This document shows, piece after piece, positions 1-12,700 of a stretch of 64,000 nt of DNA. The notes below the pieces were generated by a model. That model worked only from the letters and a program-made list of their open reading frames with translations. It did not search any database and was not told the DNA's origin. Position 1 is the stretch's first letter. Every line of letters starts with the position of its first letter. Where the stretch lies: the NCBI GenBank assembly GCA_947311845.1, contig CAMZMU010000055.1:21384465-21448464 (forward strand). Reading direction: 5' to 3'. The DNA is from Poa pratensis (Eukaryota; Streptophyta; Magnoliopsida; Poales; Poaceae). Position numbers and translations under genes: made by a program.

Positions 1-81
1 GTCAGGTCAGCATACCACCTGCAAATGGAAAGGAAACGTCTAGCTTTGGGCGGGGCTTAGTCATCGTTCTCTGTTGAGGGC

Positions 82-300
82 CACAAAGGATGGCTGTCAC
101 TATGGAACGCAAACGTCCCCGACAAAGTCAAGATCCACATGTGGAGGTTGCTGAAGAATGGGCTGGCTCTGGGAGCTGAATTGCAACGAAGGAGCATCAA
201 ACAAGGTGTGACTTGTACTGCCTGTGGCAGAGAAGAGACGGCTCTTCATCGCTTCTGCTTCTGGCTTTGTCCTCACTCCCAGCTATTGGGTTGCGTGCAT
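82..300 (+). pseudogene. LINE scrap: reverse-transcriptase zinc-binding (zf-RVT) fragment
   Basis: The frame running through positions 90-270 reads like the zf-RVT domain found at the C-terminal end of plant LINE ORF2: a W-x-LW core, then KVKIHMWRLLKNGLALG, then a CTACG zinc-ligand pair followed by an ALHRF segment. The usual final CPHS motif is displaced by a small frameshift near 265-285. There is no reverse transcriptase upstream in the window and no poly-A tail directly downstream, so this is an isolated remnant. Family assignment comes from motif recognition only. Confidence 0.7.
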
Positions 301-429
301 GGAAAACAAAAAATTTCGCCACAACTACGCAACAACCTCCAAGATCTACTATGAAGATACAAGTGACAAGACATGCATATTTGACACAACTGTAAATTCG
401 TTACCGACACCGTTGAAGCGGAAGTGATG

Positions 430-3069
430 TCGATGACGATGTTGATGAAGCTTGTGGAAGAACTCCCTCGGCTAAGCCTAGCCAAGAGAATATCGTAGAC
501 TCCTCGTGTCCCGCCTTGATCCAACAGAGTGAAATAGAGTCAACCGTTTCTCAACGGATCACCCCTCTGAGTTTTGCACACATACATCGGATCTAGTCCA
601 GCAGGGCTTCGCCGTCCATGCTTGAAGCAGAACTCACCGCTGGTGTATATGAAGGTGGAGATCTCAACACATGAGAAGGAGGGAGAGAGATTAGATCTAG
701 ATCTAATCTAATCGGAGAGAGGAATCCTCTAATCCAACTAGAACAGATCTAAACTTGTGTGTCTCCAAATAGGAGGAGGTGGGGGTTTAAATCGGAGGCC
801 AAGGGGTAGAGGGACTTGGGGAAGGGGGAAGCCTTCCCCTAGTCCAAGTCGGTTTGGGAGGCTTGGGCAAGGGGAAACCCCTTGCCCTTGGTGCGCCGCC
901 CTAGGGGAGGAGGAGGTGTCATCCTCCAACTCCCCTTCCCCAACCGCCATCCCCATGGGCTTTTGGCCCACTAGGGTTTGGGGAGAGGGGGAACTTCCCC
1001 CTCCACTCTTCTTGGCCCACCCGCCCCTTGTGGGGGTGCGGCTGCCTAGTGGGCCCATGGGCCCACTTGGCAGCCCCCTTCGGTGGCTCCAATTTAATAT
1101 TTTTCCAATAATTATTTATTAATTAAATAAATTAATATTTAATTAAATAATATTTTGTCTAATTAATTATTAATTGAATATTTCCTTTTACAGAATATTC
1201 TCCAAATTAATTACTTATCATATAAAACACTTTTACATGATCCGGGACACCTAGTGTCCGCTGACAAAATACTCCGGATAAATATTTCCCTCCTATATAA
1301 ACCTTCGGAATAAATCCGACTAGTGATAGCAACTTCTATCACTCCGAGACAACTAGTCTCTGCATAATCCAATCTCTCTGATAAAGATATTATCTACCAC
1401 ACAAAAACCATTCCGGTGATACTCTCTCGGTATACAGACCAACCATATACACAACAAACTAGAACTGACTTAATCGTGTTTCCCTACAGGTTCGATAACG
1501 TGTACCTATAATTAGATGTTTCCATCTAATCACCAGCCAGGGTCAGATACATGGGCTACCTGAATAATTGCTACCGTTATGCGAATGGCACTCTGTTGAA
1601 CCTGTTAATTATTTATTCGTCATTCCCATTACTCACGATGCTGAAATTACCCGAGATAAAGTATTCCTGATATTTCCATGAATCAATCCCTGATTCACAA
1701 TATCTCTGTCTATCTCGTTGCCGGTAAATTTCCTTTTCTCGTTCCCGTAATCCGATATCCCACATGATGTAACTTCATCATGCATTGTCTGCAGAACATA
1801 TTGGATATCATACATACCGAGTGGGGCCTGAAAGTATCTCTCTTTTGACAGAGGAGTAATTTCCCATCTTGGAACAATAGGATATATGCACATCTTCAGA
1901 ACCACCCAGTGACTGCCGTTTTCCCACCCAGTTACGGCCATGGTTATGACAGTACCAAAGTAATTCTTCCAATGTACACAACCCTAATAACCTCATGGTC
2001 TAAGGACATGTCATATAATAATCATCTGCGATATTGCACTAAGGACAAAAAGACACTTTGGAATCTTACTTAGCATATGAATGATTTGGGTCTATCCTGC
2101 CATATTGTTTCCACTAACAATATGCCACTCATTGATGCTGATATAACAATGTCCCAGACCTAGGAAAACATGGTCTCAAGCAATCAACGAATTAGTCTAA
2201 AAGGCAAGACTAGGGTTTACTTTATTCTGTTCATACCTCTACACGTGCGAGTGATTTTTCCTCTGAATCACATATTCAGGAGTCACCGCAGTTATAGCAC
2301 AGAATCATGAAGCATAATTATGAATCAGATGTTAAACTTGATTGCCTTTTGGGCATACATCCAACACCAGCATGTTTGGAGTTCCATCCAGCAGCTATAT
2401 GGGTCAGAGAAGCTGTTCCCGCCCGCAAGCGTGCATACCCACAAAGATCTCACAACATGGCTGTCTCTTTTGTAAAGAACCACACTTAGTTCATTCAATG
2501 AACCGATAACCCTTTTGGAATCATTTAAGCTCCCACTGTTACTGCGACTTGTTGTAGTGTTACGTAACTCTATGCTCAAAATTAATTAAGCATCCTAACC
2601 CTTGCCATTTCACAAAATCATAAGATCATGTTTTATCCTTGGTTTATCTTTTATGCTTATCTCATAAGTCTTTGTCCAATGTAACTCTTACATTATGAGA
2701 TATTCTCTTTTGAAGATACTTCTTCAAAACACTATTTAGAGAATACTCTACAAAATTGGAGTCAATTAAACTTTTGTTACAAAGTCAACTTGCCAACAAT
2801 TTATTTTATCACTCGATATTCAAATCCAAGAATGCATTATTCAGGAAATTCCCATGATGATAAAATGAAAGAATCATTTGATCATGCTCACCACCGATAT
2901 ACTATCGCGGTTTTCGCATATGAATTTCCTTTATCCTTTATGAGAACCTAGTTCTCTCATGTTTCGAATTTTCATTCAAAACACTTTGTGTGCATTCTTG
3001 CAGCAAGATATTAAATCATTATTAGGATAAATCTTGTCATGATACTAATTCATTGCTCCATTCGTTTCA
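430..3069. mobile_element. Non-coding LTR-retrotransposon-like remnant, left part
   Basis: This stretch has no believable gene. It holds a purine/pyrimidine-skewed block (about 660-1080, rich in GGGG/CCCC and GGCCCA) followed by an AT-rich block with a TATA-like TATATAAACC near 1293. This resembles an LTR and internal spacer of a large grass retrotransposon. The same type of AT-rich sequence, including the phrase GCTCCCACT, occurs near 2530 and again near 14031. One element therefore seems to have been split by the LINE and the solo LTR inserted between these points. I see no protein domains, so I cannot classify it further. Confidence 0.45.
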
Positions 3070-3735
3070 TTGAAAAGTTCAATGATACAGAGGAGAGCCG
3101 TTAGAGGCGATGGCGGAGGCGATCACCGCCGCGCCCGCGATTTCGCTGGAGCTCTCTCTGCCCGCGTCGCTCTCAGGTGGCAGGGCTGGATCGGCTCCTC
3201 CGCATCCTTGCGCAACCTCGTCGCCGCTCACGGGGGGCAGGGCTGGATATGCTCCGTCGTCAACGGTGGGTGGCAGGTTCTGGTGCCAAGCGGCGTCGGA
3301 CTCCGAGGACGGGGAGTCGGACGAGGAAAGGATGGAGTTGATGCGACAACGATGTGCAAGAAGTACCTGGCATCATCTTTCGACGATGATTGCAGGACAC
3401 CGGCGGCCGTCGCGGATGGATCGCTGGATGCATCTGCATCGAGGGTGCAGAGAAGAATGGAGAAGCGACGACAGCAAAGGTTAGTCACGGCGATCTTTGC
3501 TGATGGTTTATGTGATGCAGGAACTCCGGGAAGAGTCCGCCATCTCTGTGCACTGAAGGTACCGGCGACTTGTATCTCGCCGCTGACGTCAAAAAAACTG
3601 AGGGCATTAAAGATTCCAGTGCTACCAGCTTCGTTTTTCGTCGACGAAGATGGAGGTATGGAATGGATACAGGTTTGTCGTCGTCGGCAAAGATCGGCAT
3701 CGCAGGTGAGCTCGCCGGAGCGCTGATCCATGAAT
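3070..3735 (+). other. GC-rich segment with coding character, possibly the 5' part of the LINE
   Basis: Composition changes sharply from AT-rich to GC-rich at about 3075, where a possible start (MAEAITAAPA) appears at 3110. Open frames of 124 and 218 codons overlap here. The larger one ends in an Asp/Glu-rich tract followed by Arg-rich residues (DGGMEWIQVCRRRQR), a pattern I associate with the linker of grass LINE ORF1 proteins. No domain is certain. It could be the 5' region of the adjacent LINE, or a separate captured or older fragment. No target-site duplication was found to settle where the LINE begins. Confidence 0.35.
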
Positions 3736-3974
3736 TACGGACGCAAATTCAAATCAAAAATAGGGGGGTGGGTGGGTTTCGGCCCGGCCATTCCTGTCCT
3801 GCATGGAAGCCCATCTGGACGGGTGGGCTCAATGGCTGGAAAAGAAAAAAGAATCGGAAAAGAAAAAAAATCCTCCCAAAAACCTAATACGCCAGGAGTT
3901 AGTCTCCGACGTATTTTTGGTTTCTTTTGGTCTCGTTTTCCTCCGTCTGTTTCGGAGACGGCAGTGACGGGGCA

Positions 3975-5833
3975 ATGGCATACCGCGGCAATGGCGCGGG
4001 CGGAGGAGGGGACTATGGTCGCGGCGGAGGCTGGCCGCCGGGCCGTGGTGCCTACAACGGAGCAGGGCGTGCTGCCAGCACCTATGAGGTGGGTGGCCCT
4101 AGCGGTACGGCCGGGGGTGCGGCGGCGCCGCCCTTCGACTTCGCTCAACAGGGAGGCTATCAAGGTGGTTTCCATGCCGGTGCCGGTTTCGCTGGCCGGG
4201 GACGCCGTGGTGGTTTCCATGCGGGCCGCGGTCGCCGTTTCGATGGACGGGGTCATGGAGACGCAGGATACGGAGGTCGTGGCAGGGCCAACATGGCCTA
4301 TGGCTACGGCCATGCTGAGGATGGATATGGGCATGCCGAGGACGGCTATGGTCAGGCTGATGATGGATATGGAGGTGGCTATGGGTATGCAGCGGGACGG
4401 GGATATGCTGATCACCGTGGAGTCCGTGGCCATTATGGCGATGGAGCTTATGGCAACAGAGGCGGCCGTGGAGCTTTCGTGCACCTGGCAGCTCCTGCAG
4501 CAGTGCCGGTGGTGCCCCTGTTCCACAGCTAGCCCCCGTCATCCGTGCACCTGCGCCAGCTGCCGCAACAAAGGTGACTGCTGCTGCGGTGATTCCCGTG
4601 GTCGCGCCGGTGCAGGTGGCACTAGCTCCTGCGGCCGTTGCTGTCCCCGTGGTTACGGCGCCCATGGTGGCTGTCTCTGTGGATCAACTAACGGATGCGT
4701 TGGCTACGGCAGCACCGAAGAAAGGCAAACGCTGCTACAGATGTGGCGTCTTAGGGCATCGATCATCTGACTGCAAGGTCGATATTTGTGTGATTTGTGA
4801 AGGGCCTTCGCATGGCGATAGGAAGTGTCATTTGTTGACGGCTCCTAAGCCAAAGATTCTGGTCTACGGCTATGCACACGAGGAGCTTATCTTCTTCAAA
4901 TACCCATGTACGGCATCATACAAACCTAAGATGGAGAATGTTCGGTTGGCCTCTTTGGTGGTGTCAGAGGGAGAGATGAGTATCCCTAATATAGTCACAC
5001 AGCTACAGCGCCTGGTCCCAACGGAGCAATTTATTTGGGACGTCCGTCAGATGGGAGAGAATTTATATCAAGTTCAGTTTCCGACTCGGAATGATTTAGA
5101 GAGGCTGAAAGTTTTTGGGATATGCTGGGTTCCAAATAGCCCGTGTCAGATGACGTTTGATAACTGGGCTCAGAATCCGCAGCCGATGAGCACCTTACCT
5201 GTGGTTTGGGTGAGGATCTCGGGCATTCCGAGACCACACATTGGAGACTTTTTAGCTCTATGGGCAGTGGGTGATATGTTCAGAGAGACGCTGGAGATTG
5301 ATATGGAGTTTACTAGGAGGCATGGGATTCTCAGGATACGGATAGGCTGTTTGAAACCTGACAAAATACCTGCACACTTCCCCCTTTTTATCAAGGACGA
5401 CTTCTATAATCTCACCTTTATGGTGGAGGAGGCACAAACTGCAGGTATTGTTGATGTGGACATGGAGGAAAATAATGGCGGTGACGATTCTGAAGAGGAT
5501 GAGGAGGAACTAGATGATTTCAAAGACACAGTCGCAAAGTATGGTTTCTCTAATACGAAGGAAAAATCTGCAAGCCAGACAAATGCAAAGACTGCAAATG
5601 GACTGGAGGAGGTCGCTGAGACACAACCACCTGTCGCCATGGAGAAGGCAGGGGTCATTTTCTCGCCGGAGGTGCAGCACTCTCGAGAAGAAGATGATAT
5701 TTCTAGAACTTTAGAGGATAGGACGGATTTCTCGATACAATCTGAGAAGGTCAAAAGAACAAGAAAAAAGAGGTTTATTCGAATAGCAACAAGCGTAGAA
5801 GCGCTAGGATTAAGCTTCAAACAAGAAAAAACA
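3975..5833 (+). pseudogene. LINE ORF1: Gly/Tyr/Arg-rich region, zinc knuckle and DUF4283-like domain
   Basis: The reading frame begins at ATG 3975 (MAYRGNGAGGGGDYG). Its first 185 codons are strikingly rich in Gly, Tyr, Arg and Ala, with short repeats of GYGHAED, resembling RGG/GYG-type RNA-binding tails. A frameshift near 4490-4500 moves the Ala/Pro/Val-rich linker into the next frame. That frame continues with KGKRCYRCGVLGHRSSDCK, a CCHC zinc knuckle at about 4725-4780. A globular region resembling DUF4283 follows (about 4850-5420, with FIWDVRQMG and PVVWVRISGIP), then an acidic tail. ORF1 proteins of this kind bind the LINE RNA and form the RNP. No stop separates this frame from the ORF2 endonuclease start. 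Confidence 0.75.
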
Positions 5834-8800
5834 ATGCATAATTTAAAAGGCATCTTCTGGAATAGTGAGGGTTTTTGTGACCCCGGTAAGCATCTGTTTG
5901 TGCAAGAATCCATTAGAGAGAGAAAATTAGATTTTATCGCCTTGTCGGAGACGGGTAGATCTAATTTTGCCACTCCCTTCTTAACACACTTAGCAGCTGG
6001 ACAGGATTCAGTTGGTTTTGTTTACCACCGAGAGGAAGGTCGGGGGGTATGTTGATTGGGGTTAACACGACAACGATTCAAGTAAAAAATGTGGATGTTG
6101 GAGACTTTTGTGTCAAGTTGTATGTTAAATCTAGATGCGATGGTTTCGAGTGGGTTTTGGTGTCGGTCTATGGGGCGGCACAAGACGAGCACAAACTAAT
6201 GTTCTTATCAGAGTTAGTCCGCTTATGTGAAAATGAACCATTACCGATGTTGGTGGGTGGGGATTTTAACATTTTACGGAAACCTGAAGAAAAGAGCAAT
6301 GCTAACTACAACGCACGCTGGCCAATAATGTTTAATGCTATCCTACAGAGCCTTGAGTTGAAAGAAATTGAACTTTTGGGTAGACAATACACTTGGCTAG
6401 TAGGAGAGAAACACCTACTTATCAAAAATTGGACAGAGTGTTAGCCACAACTGAGTGGGAACAGAAATTCCCTTTAGTTTCGGTTCAGGCCTTGACTCGG
6501 GCAGGGTCTGACCATACTCCCTCTTCGTGGATTCGGGGGTACAAGCTCACTTAGGCAATACGGCGCACTTCTCTTTTGAACTTTCTTGGCTTAGAATAGA
6601 AGGTTTTTATGAGATGGTAGCGGCGGAGTGGAACAATTATGTAAAAGGGGACTCCCCTATTGAAGTATGGCAAAATAAAATTAGACATTTGAGAAGATAC
6701 CTAAAGGGTTGGGCAAAAAATCAAAGCGGAAAATATAAGAAAGAGAAGGAACGATTGTTAAAAATTATCGATGAGCTAGATATTAAAGCTGAAAGCACAC
6801 CTCTTAGTGCGGGTGAGCGAGAGGCATTAAGAGAAGCTAATGATAAAATTTGTTGTCTTCGAAGAGACGAGGAAACAAAATGGGCACAAAGGGCAAAAGT
6901 TAAACATATTCAGGAAGGTGGAAATAATACGAAGTATTTTCATCTTATTGCAAATGGAAAACATAGGAAGAAGAAAATTTTCCAATTAGAACAAGATGAA
7001 GGAACCATAGTAGGAGATTCGAATCTGAAAATGTATATTTCAGAATATTATAAAAAACTCTTTGGGGAACCCGACCCAAATGGAGTCACCATGAATGAAG
7101 AAATGGTCCATGATATTCCGCAACTTACACAAGAAGAGAATAAAATTCTTACAGCTGATTTCTTAGTGAAAGAAGTGTATGAAGCAATATCTCAAATGGA
7201 ACTCAATAAGGCTCCGGGGCCTGATGGTTTTCCTGCTGAGTTTTATAAGACATTTTGGGAGATAATTCGAAATGATCTTATGGCTCTCTTTGTACAATTG
7301 AAGCAAGGGAATTTGTCCTTGTTTAAATTAAATTTGGTGTCATCACGCTTTACCGAAAAAAGAAAATGCGGTTCAGATTCAACAATATAGACCCATATGC
7401 TTACTTAATGTCAGCTTCAAGATCTTCACAAAAGTAGGTACTAATCGTATTACCGAAATTGCACAAAAGATAATTAGGCCGACGCAGTCGGCTTTCATGC
7501 CAGGGAGACACATTTTAGAAGGTGTTGTTGTTCTACATGAAACCATTCATGAGCTTCATAGGAAGAAAATGGATGGAGTTATCTTTAAAATCGATTTTGA
7601 GAAAGCATATGACAAAGTAAAATGGCCTTTCCTCCAACAAGCATTGCGTATGAAAGGTTTTGCACAAGAATGGTTAATTGGATTATGCAATTTGTTCAGG
7701 GAGGAAGTGTCGGGGTTCGGGTGAATGATGACATCGGTCATTATTTCCAAACCAAAAAAGGGTTACGACAGGGGGATCCGTTGTCTCCTATGTTGTTTAA
7801 TATAGTGGCAGATATGCTCGCCATCTTAATCGCACGGGCGAAGGAAGATGGTCAAATAGATGGACTCATACCTCATTTAGTTGAGGGAGGGTTATCTATT
7901 CTACAATACGCGGATGACACTATCTTATTTCTGGACCATAATCTAGAGAAGGCGGTAAATCTAAAACTGATATTGTGCATTTTCGAACAGCTTTCGGGGC
8001 TGAAAATAAACTTTCACAAAAGTGAGATCTTTTGTTTTGGGAAGGCGAAAGAGGTAGAAGATCAGTACCGACAAATCTTCGGATGTGAGTCGGGGTCGCT
8101 ACCTTTTAAATATTTGGGGGTTCCGATTCACTACCGGAGACTCCGAAACGATGAATGGCAACCGGTGGAATGTCGTTTCGAAGGCAAACTCGGTTGCTGG
8201 AAAGGGAAGATGTTGTCCTATGGGGATCGGTTGGTACTTGTGAACTCGGTTTTAACAAGCCTTCCGATGTTCATGCTATCCTTTTTAGAATTACCTAAAG
8301 GGGTGAGGAAAAGGTTGGACTTCTATCGATCTCGATTTTTCTGGCAAAGTGACGAGAATAAGAGGAAGTATAGATTGACAAAATGGAACATTATTTGTAG
8401 ACCAAAGGATCAGGGAGGTTTAGGAGTCGAAGTACTTGAATTAAAGAACAAATGTTTGCTTAGCAAGTGGCTATTCAAACTTTTGAATGAGGAGGGTGTG
8501 TGGCAGGAGCTGTTACATAACAAGTACCTTCAAAGTAAAACTCTATCTCAAGTAGAGGCTCAACCTACTGACTCCCCCTTCTGGAAGGGATTGATGAGAG
8601 TCAAAGATGATTTCTTTAGTAGAGGATCATTTGTTGTCGGCAATGGAGAAACCACAAGGTTTTGGGAGGACACTTGGTTAGGTAATTCTCCATTGATGAA
8701 CCAATATCCGTTATTGTATAATATTGTGCAACACCAGAATGTTTCGGTTCATGATGTGTTGCATAATGCCCCCCCCCCCACTGAATATAGTATTTCGAAG

Positions 8801-9511
8801 AGCCTTAGTGGGGAACAAGTGGGATATGTGGTCTCATCTGTGCCTTAGATTGATGCAAGTTACACTGAATAATGTTCCTGACTATTTTAAATGGAATCTG
8901 AACCAAAATGGACAATTCACAGTTAAATCAATGTATGAGGACCTCATGAATGGTCATACAACTTATTTACAGAAGTATCTTTGGAAATTAAAGATACCGC
9001 AAAAGATTAAATTTTTATGTGGTTCCTTCATCGAAAAGTCTTGTTAACTAAAGATAATCTGGCTAAGAAGAATTGGAAAGTTAGCTCACATTGTTCTTTT
9101 TGTGGGAGTGATGAGAGTATAGATCACCTTTTTATTGCTTGCCCTTTTGCAAAACTTGTATGGCGTGTTGTCTTTTGTACTTATAATATCCCTCCCCCTA
9201 CTAATGTCACAAACATGTTTGGGAATTGGTTAAGGGGGATAGACAAAAAGACCAAGGATAGGATTCGTATCGGCGTCTCCACTACTTGTTGGTCTATTTG
9301 GAACTGTCGAAATGATATTGTATTTACCAGAAAGAATAATTTTCATGTCTTACAGGTTATCCACAGGGCGGTTCACTGGATACAGTTATGGGCTTTCCTG
9401 CTGCCTTTGGACCAGCGGGACCTTATGGTGGCTGGATGCACGCGACTGCAGCGCGTGGCACAGGATTTTTTCTCCCGGCATACGTGGCAACATATTAGTC
9501 GGCTTTCGTAG
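5834..9511 (+). pseudogene. LINE ORF2: endonuclease, reverse transcriptase, zf-RVT (frameshifted)
   Basis: ORF2 starts at ATG 5834 (MHNLKGIFWNSEGF) in the same frame as the end of ORF1. The endonuclease domain (about 5834-6440) shows FIALSET, SVYGA and GGDFN motifs and is broken by a frameshift near 6050. A basic linker follows (6527-7190). The reverse transcriptase starts with NKAPGPDGFPAEF near 7205, has the FKIDFEKAYDKV catalytic aspartate block near 7585, GLRQGDPLSP near 7760 and YADD at 7906-7917. Frameshifts lie near 7340-7390, near 7640-7720 and near 8830. The zf-RVT domain (about 9020-9300) retains CSFCGSDESIDHLF. Role: target-primed reverse transcription of the LINE RNA; this copy is dead. 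Confidence 0.85.
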
Positions 9512-9594
9512 TCTTTCTATTTGTGTGTCATTATTTGGTTGAGGCATGTCTCGACTTATACTCTTTTGGGAGATGGTAGCAAAATAAGATACTC

Positions 9595-9672
9595 ATGAAC
9601 TCTGTAATAATCGGCTGTGTGCATCAATCGATGCAGAGGCTGGGATTAATAAAATTCCCTTTTCTAAAAAAA
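9595..9672 (+). repeat. LINE 3' end and poly-A tail
   Basis: The 3' end reads through CGGCTGTGTGCATCAATC and GATGCAGAGGCTGGG, then an AATAAAATT-like signal and a run of eight A at 9666-9673. The same GATGCAGAGGCTGGG module is found inverted near 18690, marking another remnant of the same LINE group. Confidence 0.75.
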
Positions 9673-9701
9673 ACATATTCTATCAAATGAAGTATTGTTA
9701 A

Positions 9702-12700
9702 TGTAGCGTACCTGCACTTAGAAATGGCAAGGTACCTGTGTATAGTGCAAATCCCTGGATCGAATCGTTTGCACACACAGTCTAAGATGAAATATCACAA
9801 CAAAGTGTCATTTATTACATGAGATCCAGACTTATAAAATATTCATTACAAATTGCATAGCTCAAGGCTAGCTTCAAAAAAGTAAAGCAGCGGAAAATTT
9901 ATTCTTCATGGAGTCCTCATCCATTGCATGTGCCACATGCGAAAACATGTTGGTTGCAGACTCGAAACCTTAACGAACCTTACTCGTCGTCAGAGCAATC
10001 TGCAACGAATAAAATGTTGCAACAGAGTGGGTCAGATACCATTAAAAATGGATCTGGCAAGTGACACTATGTGGACACTTAATGGAATAACTCTATAGCC
10101 TATATGCATATTTGGCTGGTGGAGTTCAAGGCTATTTTGCATAAAAGCCAATTTTGCCTAACACTTTGTAAAACATTTTCTTCAAATGTTTGAGACAATA
10201 TGGCATGAAAACCATAGTCTCGTCTACCCTTGTTCACCTATCAAGTTTTACTTAGAGAAATAAGATGTTGGGAGCCTCCGTTGCCATCCTTGATCAGCTG
10301 CTTGAATTGTCCGTAATCGGGGACACGGCTAAGTACTTAGTTTTTAACTCTGCAGAGGTTGTGCACTTTCACCATTAGACCCAACAAACCCAAACTATCC
10401 TCAAACACTCAAATTGTGCTAAGGAAAAGGAGAGAGTTGAGACGAGACTTTTCAGAAGCATATTCCCCATCCCATACCGGCTTGACCCGTTCCCTCCTAC
10501 ATCCTCTACATCTGCTTGTCAAGCCGGGAGGAGTCCACGCAACTTAATCCATCTAGCCAGAGCCCATTTGACTAATGGCTGCACGGTAAGCAACTTCACT
10601 TAGAGAAACATTGGTCCCTTTAATCCTGGGTGGCAATCCACAAGTGAATAAACACTCAACTCTGGCAGCCATGCAATCCCAAATCCACCCAGGTGATAAA
10701 TTAACTTAGTAGAATTTAAGCTTTGAATAACAAATTTGCATAGCATCAATAATTCTACCAAGTTATCAATAGGATTCTAGACACAACTAGTGTAAAGGAG
10801 ATAGTAGTCTTAGCATAGCAATACTATCCTACACATGCATATAAAGAAATACACTAAGTAATGCATATAAAGATACTTAGGAAATTTATGGGGGTGTGCC
10901 ACTTGCCTTGGCAACAGAAGAACAGGTGTAGCAGTTGCAACCACCTTCGTCTCTCTCCGAAATTTCTAACAAGTCAAACAAATCACAAATAAACATACAA
11001 TCATAAATGCAACACTTAGAAAAATATGATATGCATGTGATGCAGGATGACATAGAGAAATGTGGTATGAAAGACAAGCAAAACAAAATAAGGGAAAGAC
11101 AACAAAATAACATTATCCCATTCAGCTAAGGCAAGGTCAAGGTAGAGTAAAATAAATTTGATAAAACCACCACTTGAAGGTTGTAAGGCCACTCTAAGTC
11201 TTCACAAGTTTGGTCTTCAAATAATCTTCAACTCCTTTGCAGCTTCATGTATCTTCCATGGTCTTCAATTAGAACTCTAAGAACTTAGTCTTAATCACCA
11301 AGGACTTGGTCTATGTCCAAAGTGAGACAAAACTTAGAAAGAGAGAAGATAGAAGGAAAGAACTAGTTGGTCTTCCAAAATTCTTCTCCAGGCTTCCTTG
11401 TAGCTTTCTTCTTGGTGTATTGACTTCATTTAATTTGGTAGACTTGATGGTTCTACAGTCTTGATGATGTTGGCAGTACCAAGGTTGGTCTTGAATATAA
11501 CTTAGCCACCATGAAGTAGGAAGAAAGGAGAGAAAGGAAAGAAAGACTTAGAAAAAGGTAGGATGGTTGGTCTTCATGAATTTCCTCTTGATTTCTTCTA
11601 AGTACTTTCTTCTTGGAGATGCTTCTGGAGTCTTGTTTTCTTGCTAAGTCCTTCTTTGTTTCTTCATTGTTTCCACTAATTTCTAACTTAGTGGTTTTGA
11701 CTAGAGAGGTCAAGAGATCTACCATGCATCCTCAAAATTTCTAAGGAGGAAGTCATGTGAAAAGTATAAAATAATACTAAGGACTTAATTATGCATGCCA
11801 TGCTTATGTAAATGCTCTAAGGAAATGCAAGCAAACAAGATGATCAAAAATGACTAAGGACCAAGGTCACAACATAAGATTCGAAATTTCCACTAAGGGA
11901 AATAAAGGTTAAGACCATAAGTCAAAAATAAACCTAAGGAAAACTGAACCAAAAAGAGGTGCTAGATTTTGCTAAGGAAAAGTATTGTCAAAAACACTTG
12001 TCAAATAATTCCTAAGGAAGAAAATAGTATTGTTTTGAGAGGCAAAATATTTCTAAGTACTTTTTGTAACTAAAGTGACCAAAATATGACTAAGTCATTT
12101 TATTAATCGAATATATGAAGAAAAATAATTTTAATTATTAAAATAACACCTAAAAAGAATTTTAAACATTATTTAATTACAACAACATAGAAAAATACTT
12201 ATACAAAAATACTAGAATAATCCTACGGCCAGAACTTAATTAAGTAAAATCATAGCCAAGGAATTTAAACAAATATCAAATTTTTATTTAGAAATATGTT
12301 CAAAAACATCAATTAAGCCACTTTTATAATTAAACAAAATTAATTCGACCAAACCCTAGATTAAACATGCTAGAAAGTTTCTACACATCATAAGCTACCC
12401 AGATATATTTTTTTATAATTTTTGGATAAGTCAATAAAAATTAATGATCAATTTAATTCGCAGGGACCTATCTGTAACGTGCAGGGGCCAGATTGAAAGA
12501 AGAAAACAAAAACAAATCTTCACGCTGAAGTCCTCGGCGATGGCGTCCACGCGGCGGCCTCCGATTGGTGCGCTTCTCTTCGCGGGCGGATGCGGACGCG
12601 GACGGGTTGCGGTGCGGACTGACGTGGACGGATGCGGGCTTCGCGGACGACTTGCCGACGTGGCTTCTTCTGGTTGGCTGGTACCCCTTCGCGGTGAGAT

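Larger units (their letters stand above)
3070..9672 (+). mobile_element. LINE (L1-like non-LTR retrotransposon), ORF1 plus ORF2, inactive
   Basis: This is an element of the plant L1-like LINE group. It has a nucleic-acid-binding ORF1 with a CCHC zinc knuckle, then ORF2 with an endonuclease/exonuclease/phosphatase domain, a reverse transcriptase with YADD, and a zf-RVT domain. The 3' end, about 9600-9672, carries the repeat-family signature CATCAATCGATGCAGAGGC and ends in a run of A. The body is certain from about 3890 onward; the 5' boundary is uncertain. Several frameshifts break both ORFs, so the copy cannot be autonomous. It interrupts an older LTR-type remnant that continues after 9673. 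Confidence 0.85.

Noticed and set aside
757..1122. 121-codon frame and its antisense partner in the G/C-skewed block
   Set aside because: Low-complexity GGGG/CCCC sequence in an LTR-like remnant; not protein-like.
3735..4665. Minus-strand frames of 263 and 188 codons opposite LINE ORF1
   Set aside because: Shadow of the low-complexity Gly/Tyr-rich ORF1; Ser/Thr/His-rich with no domain.
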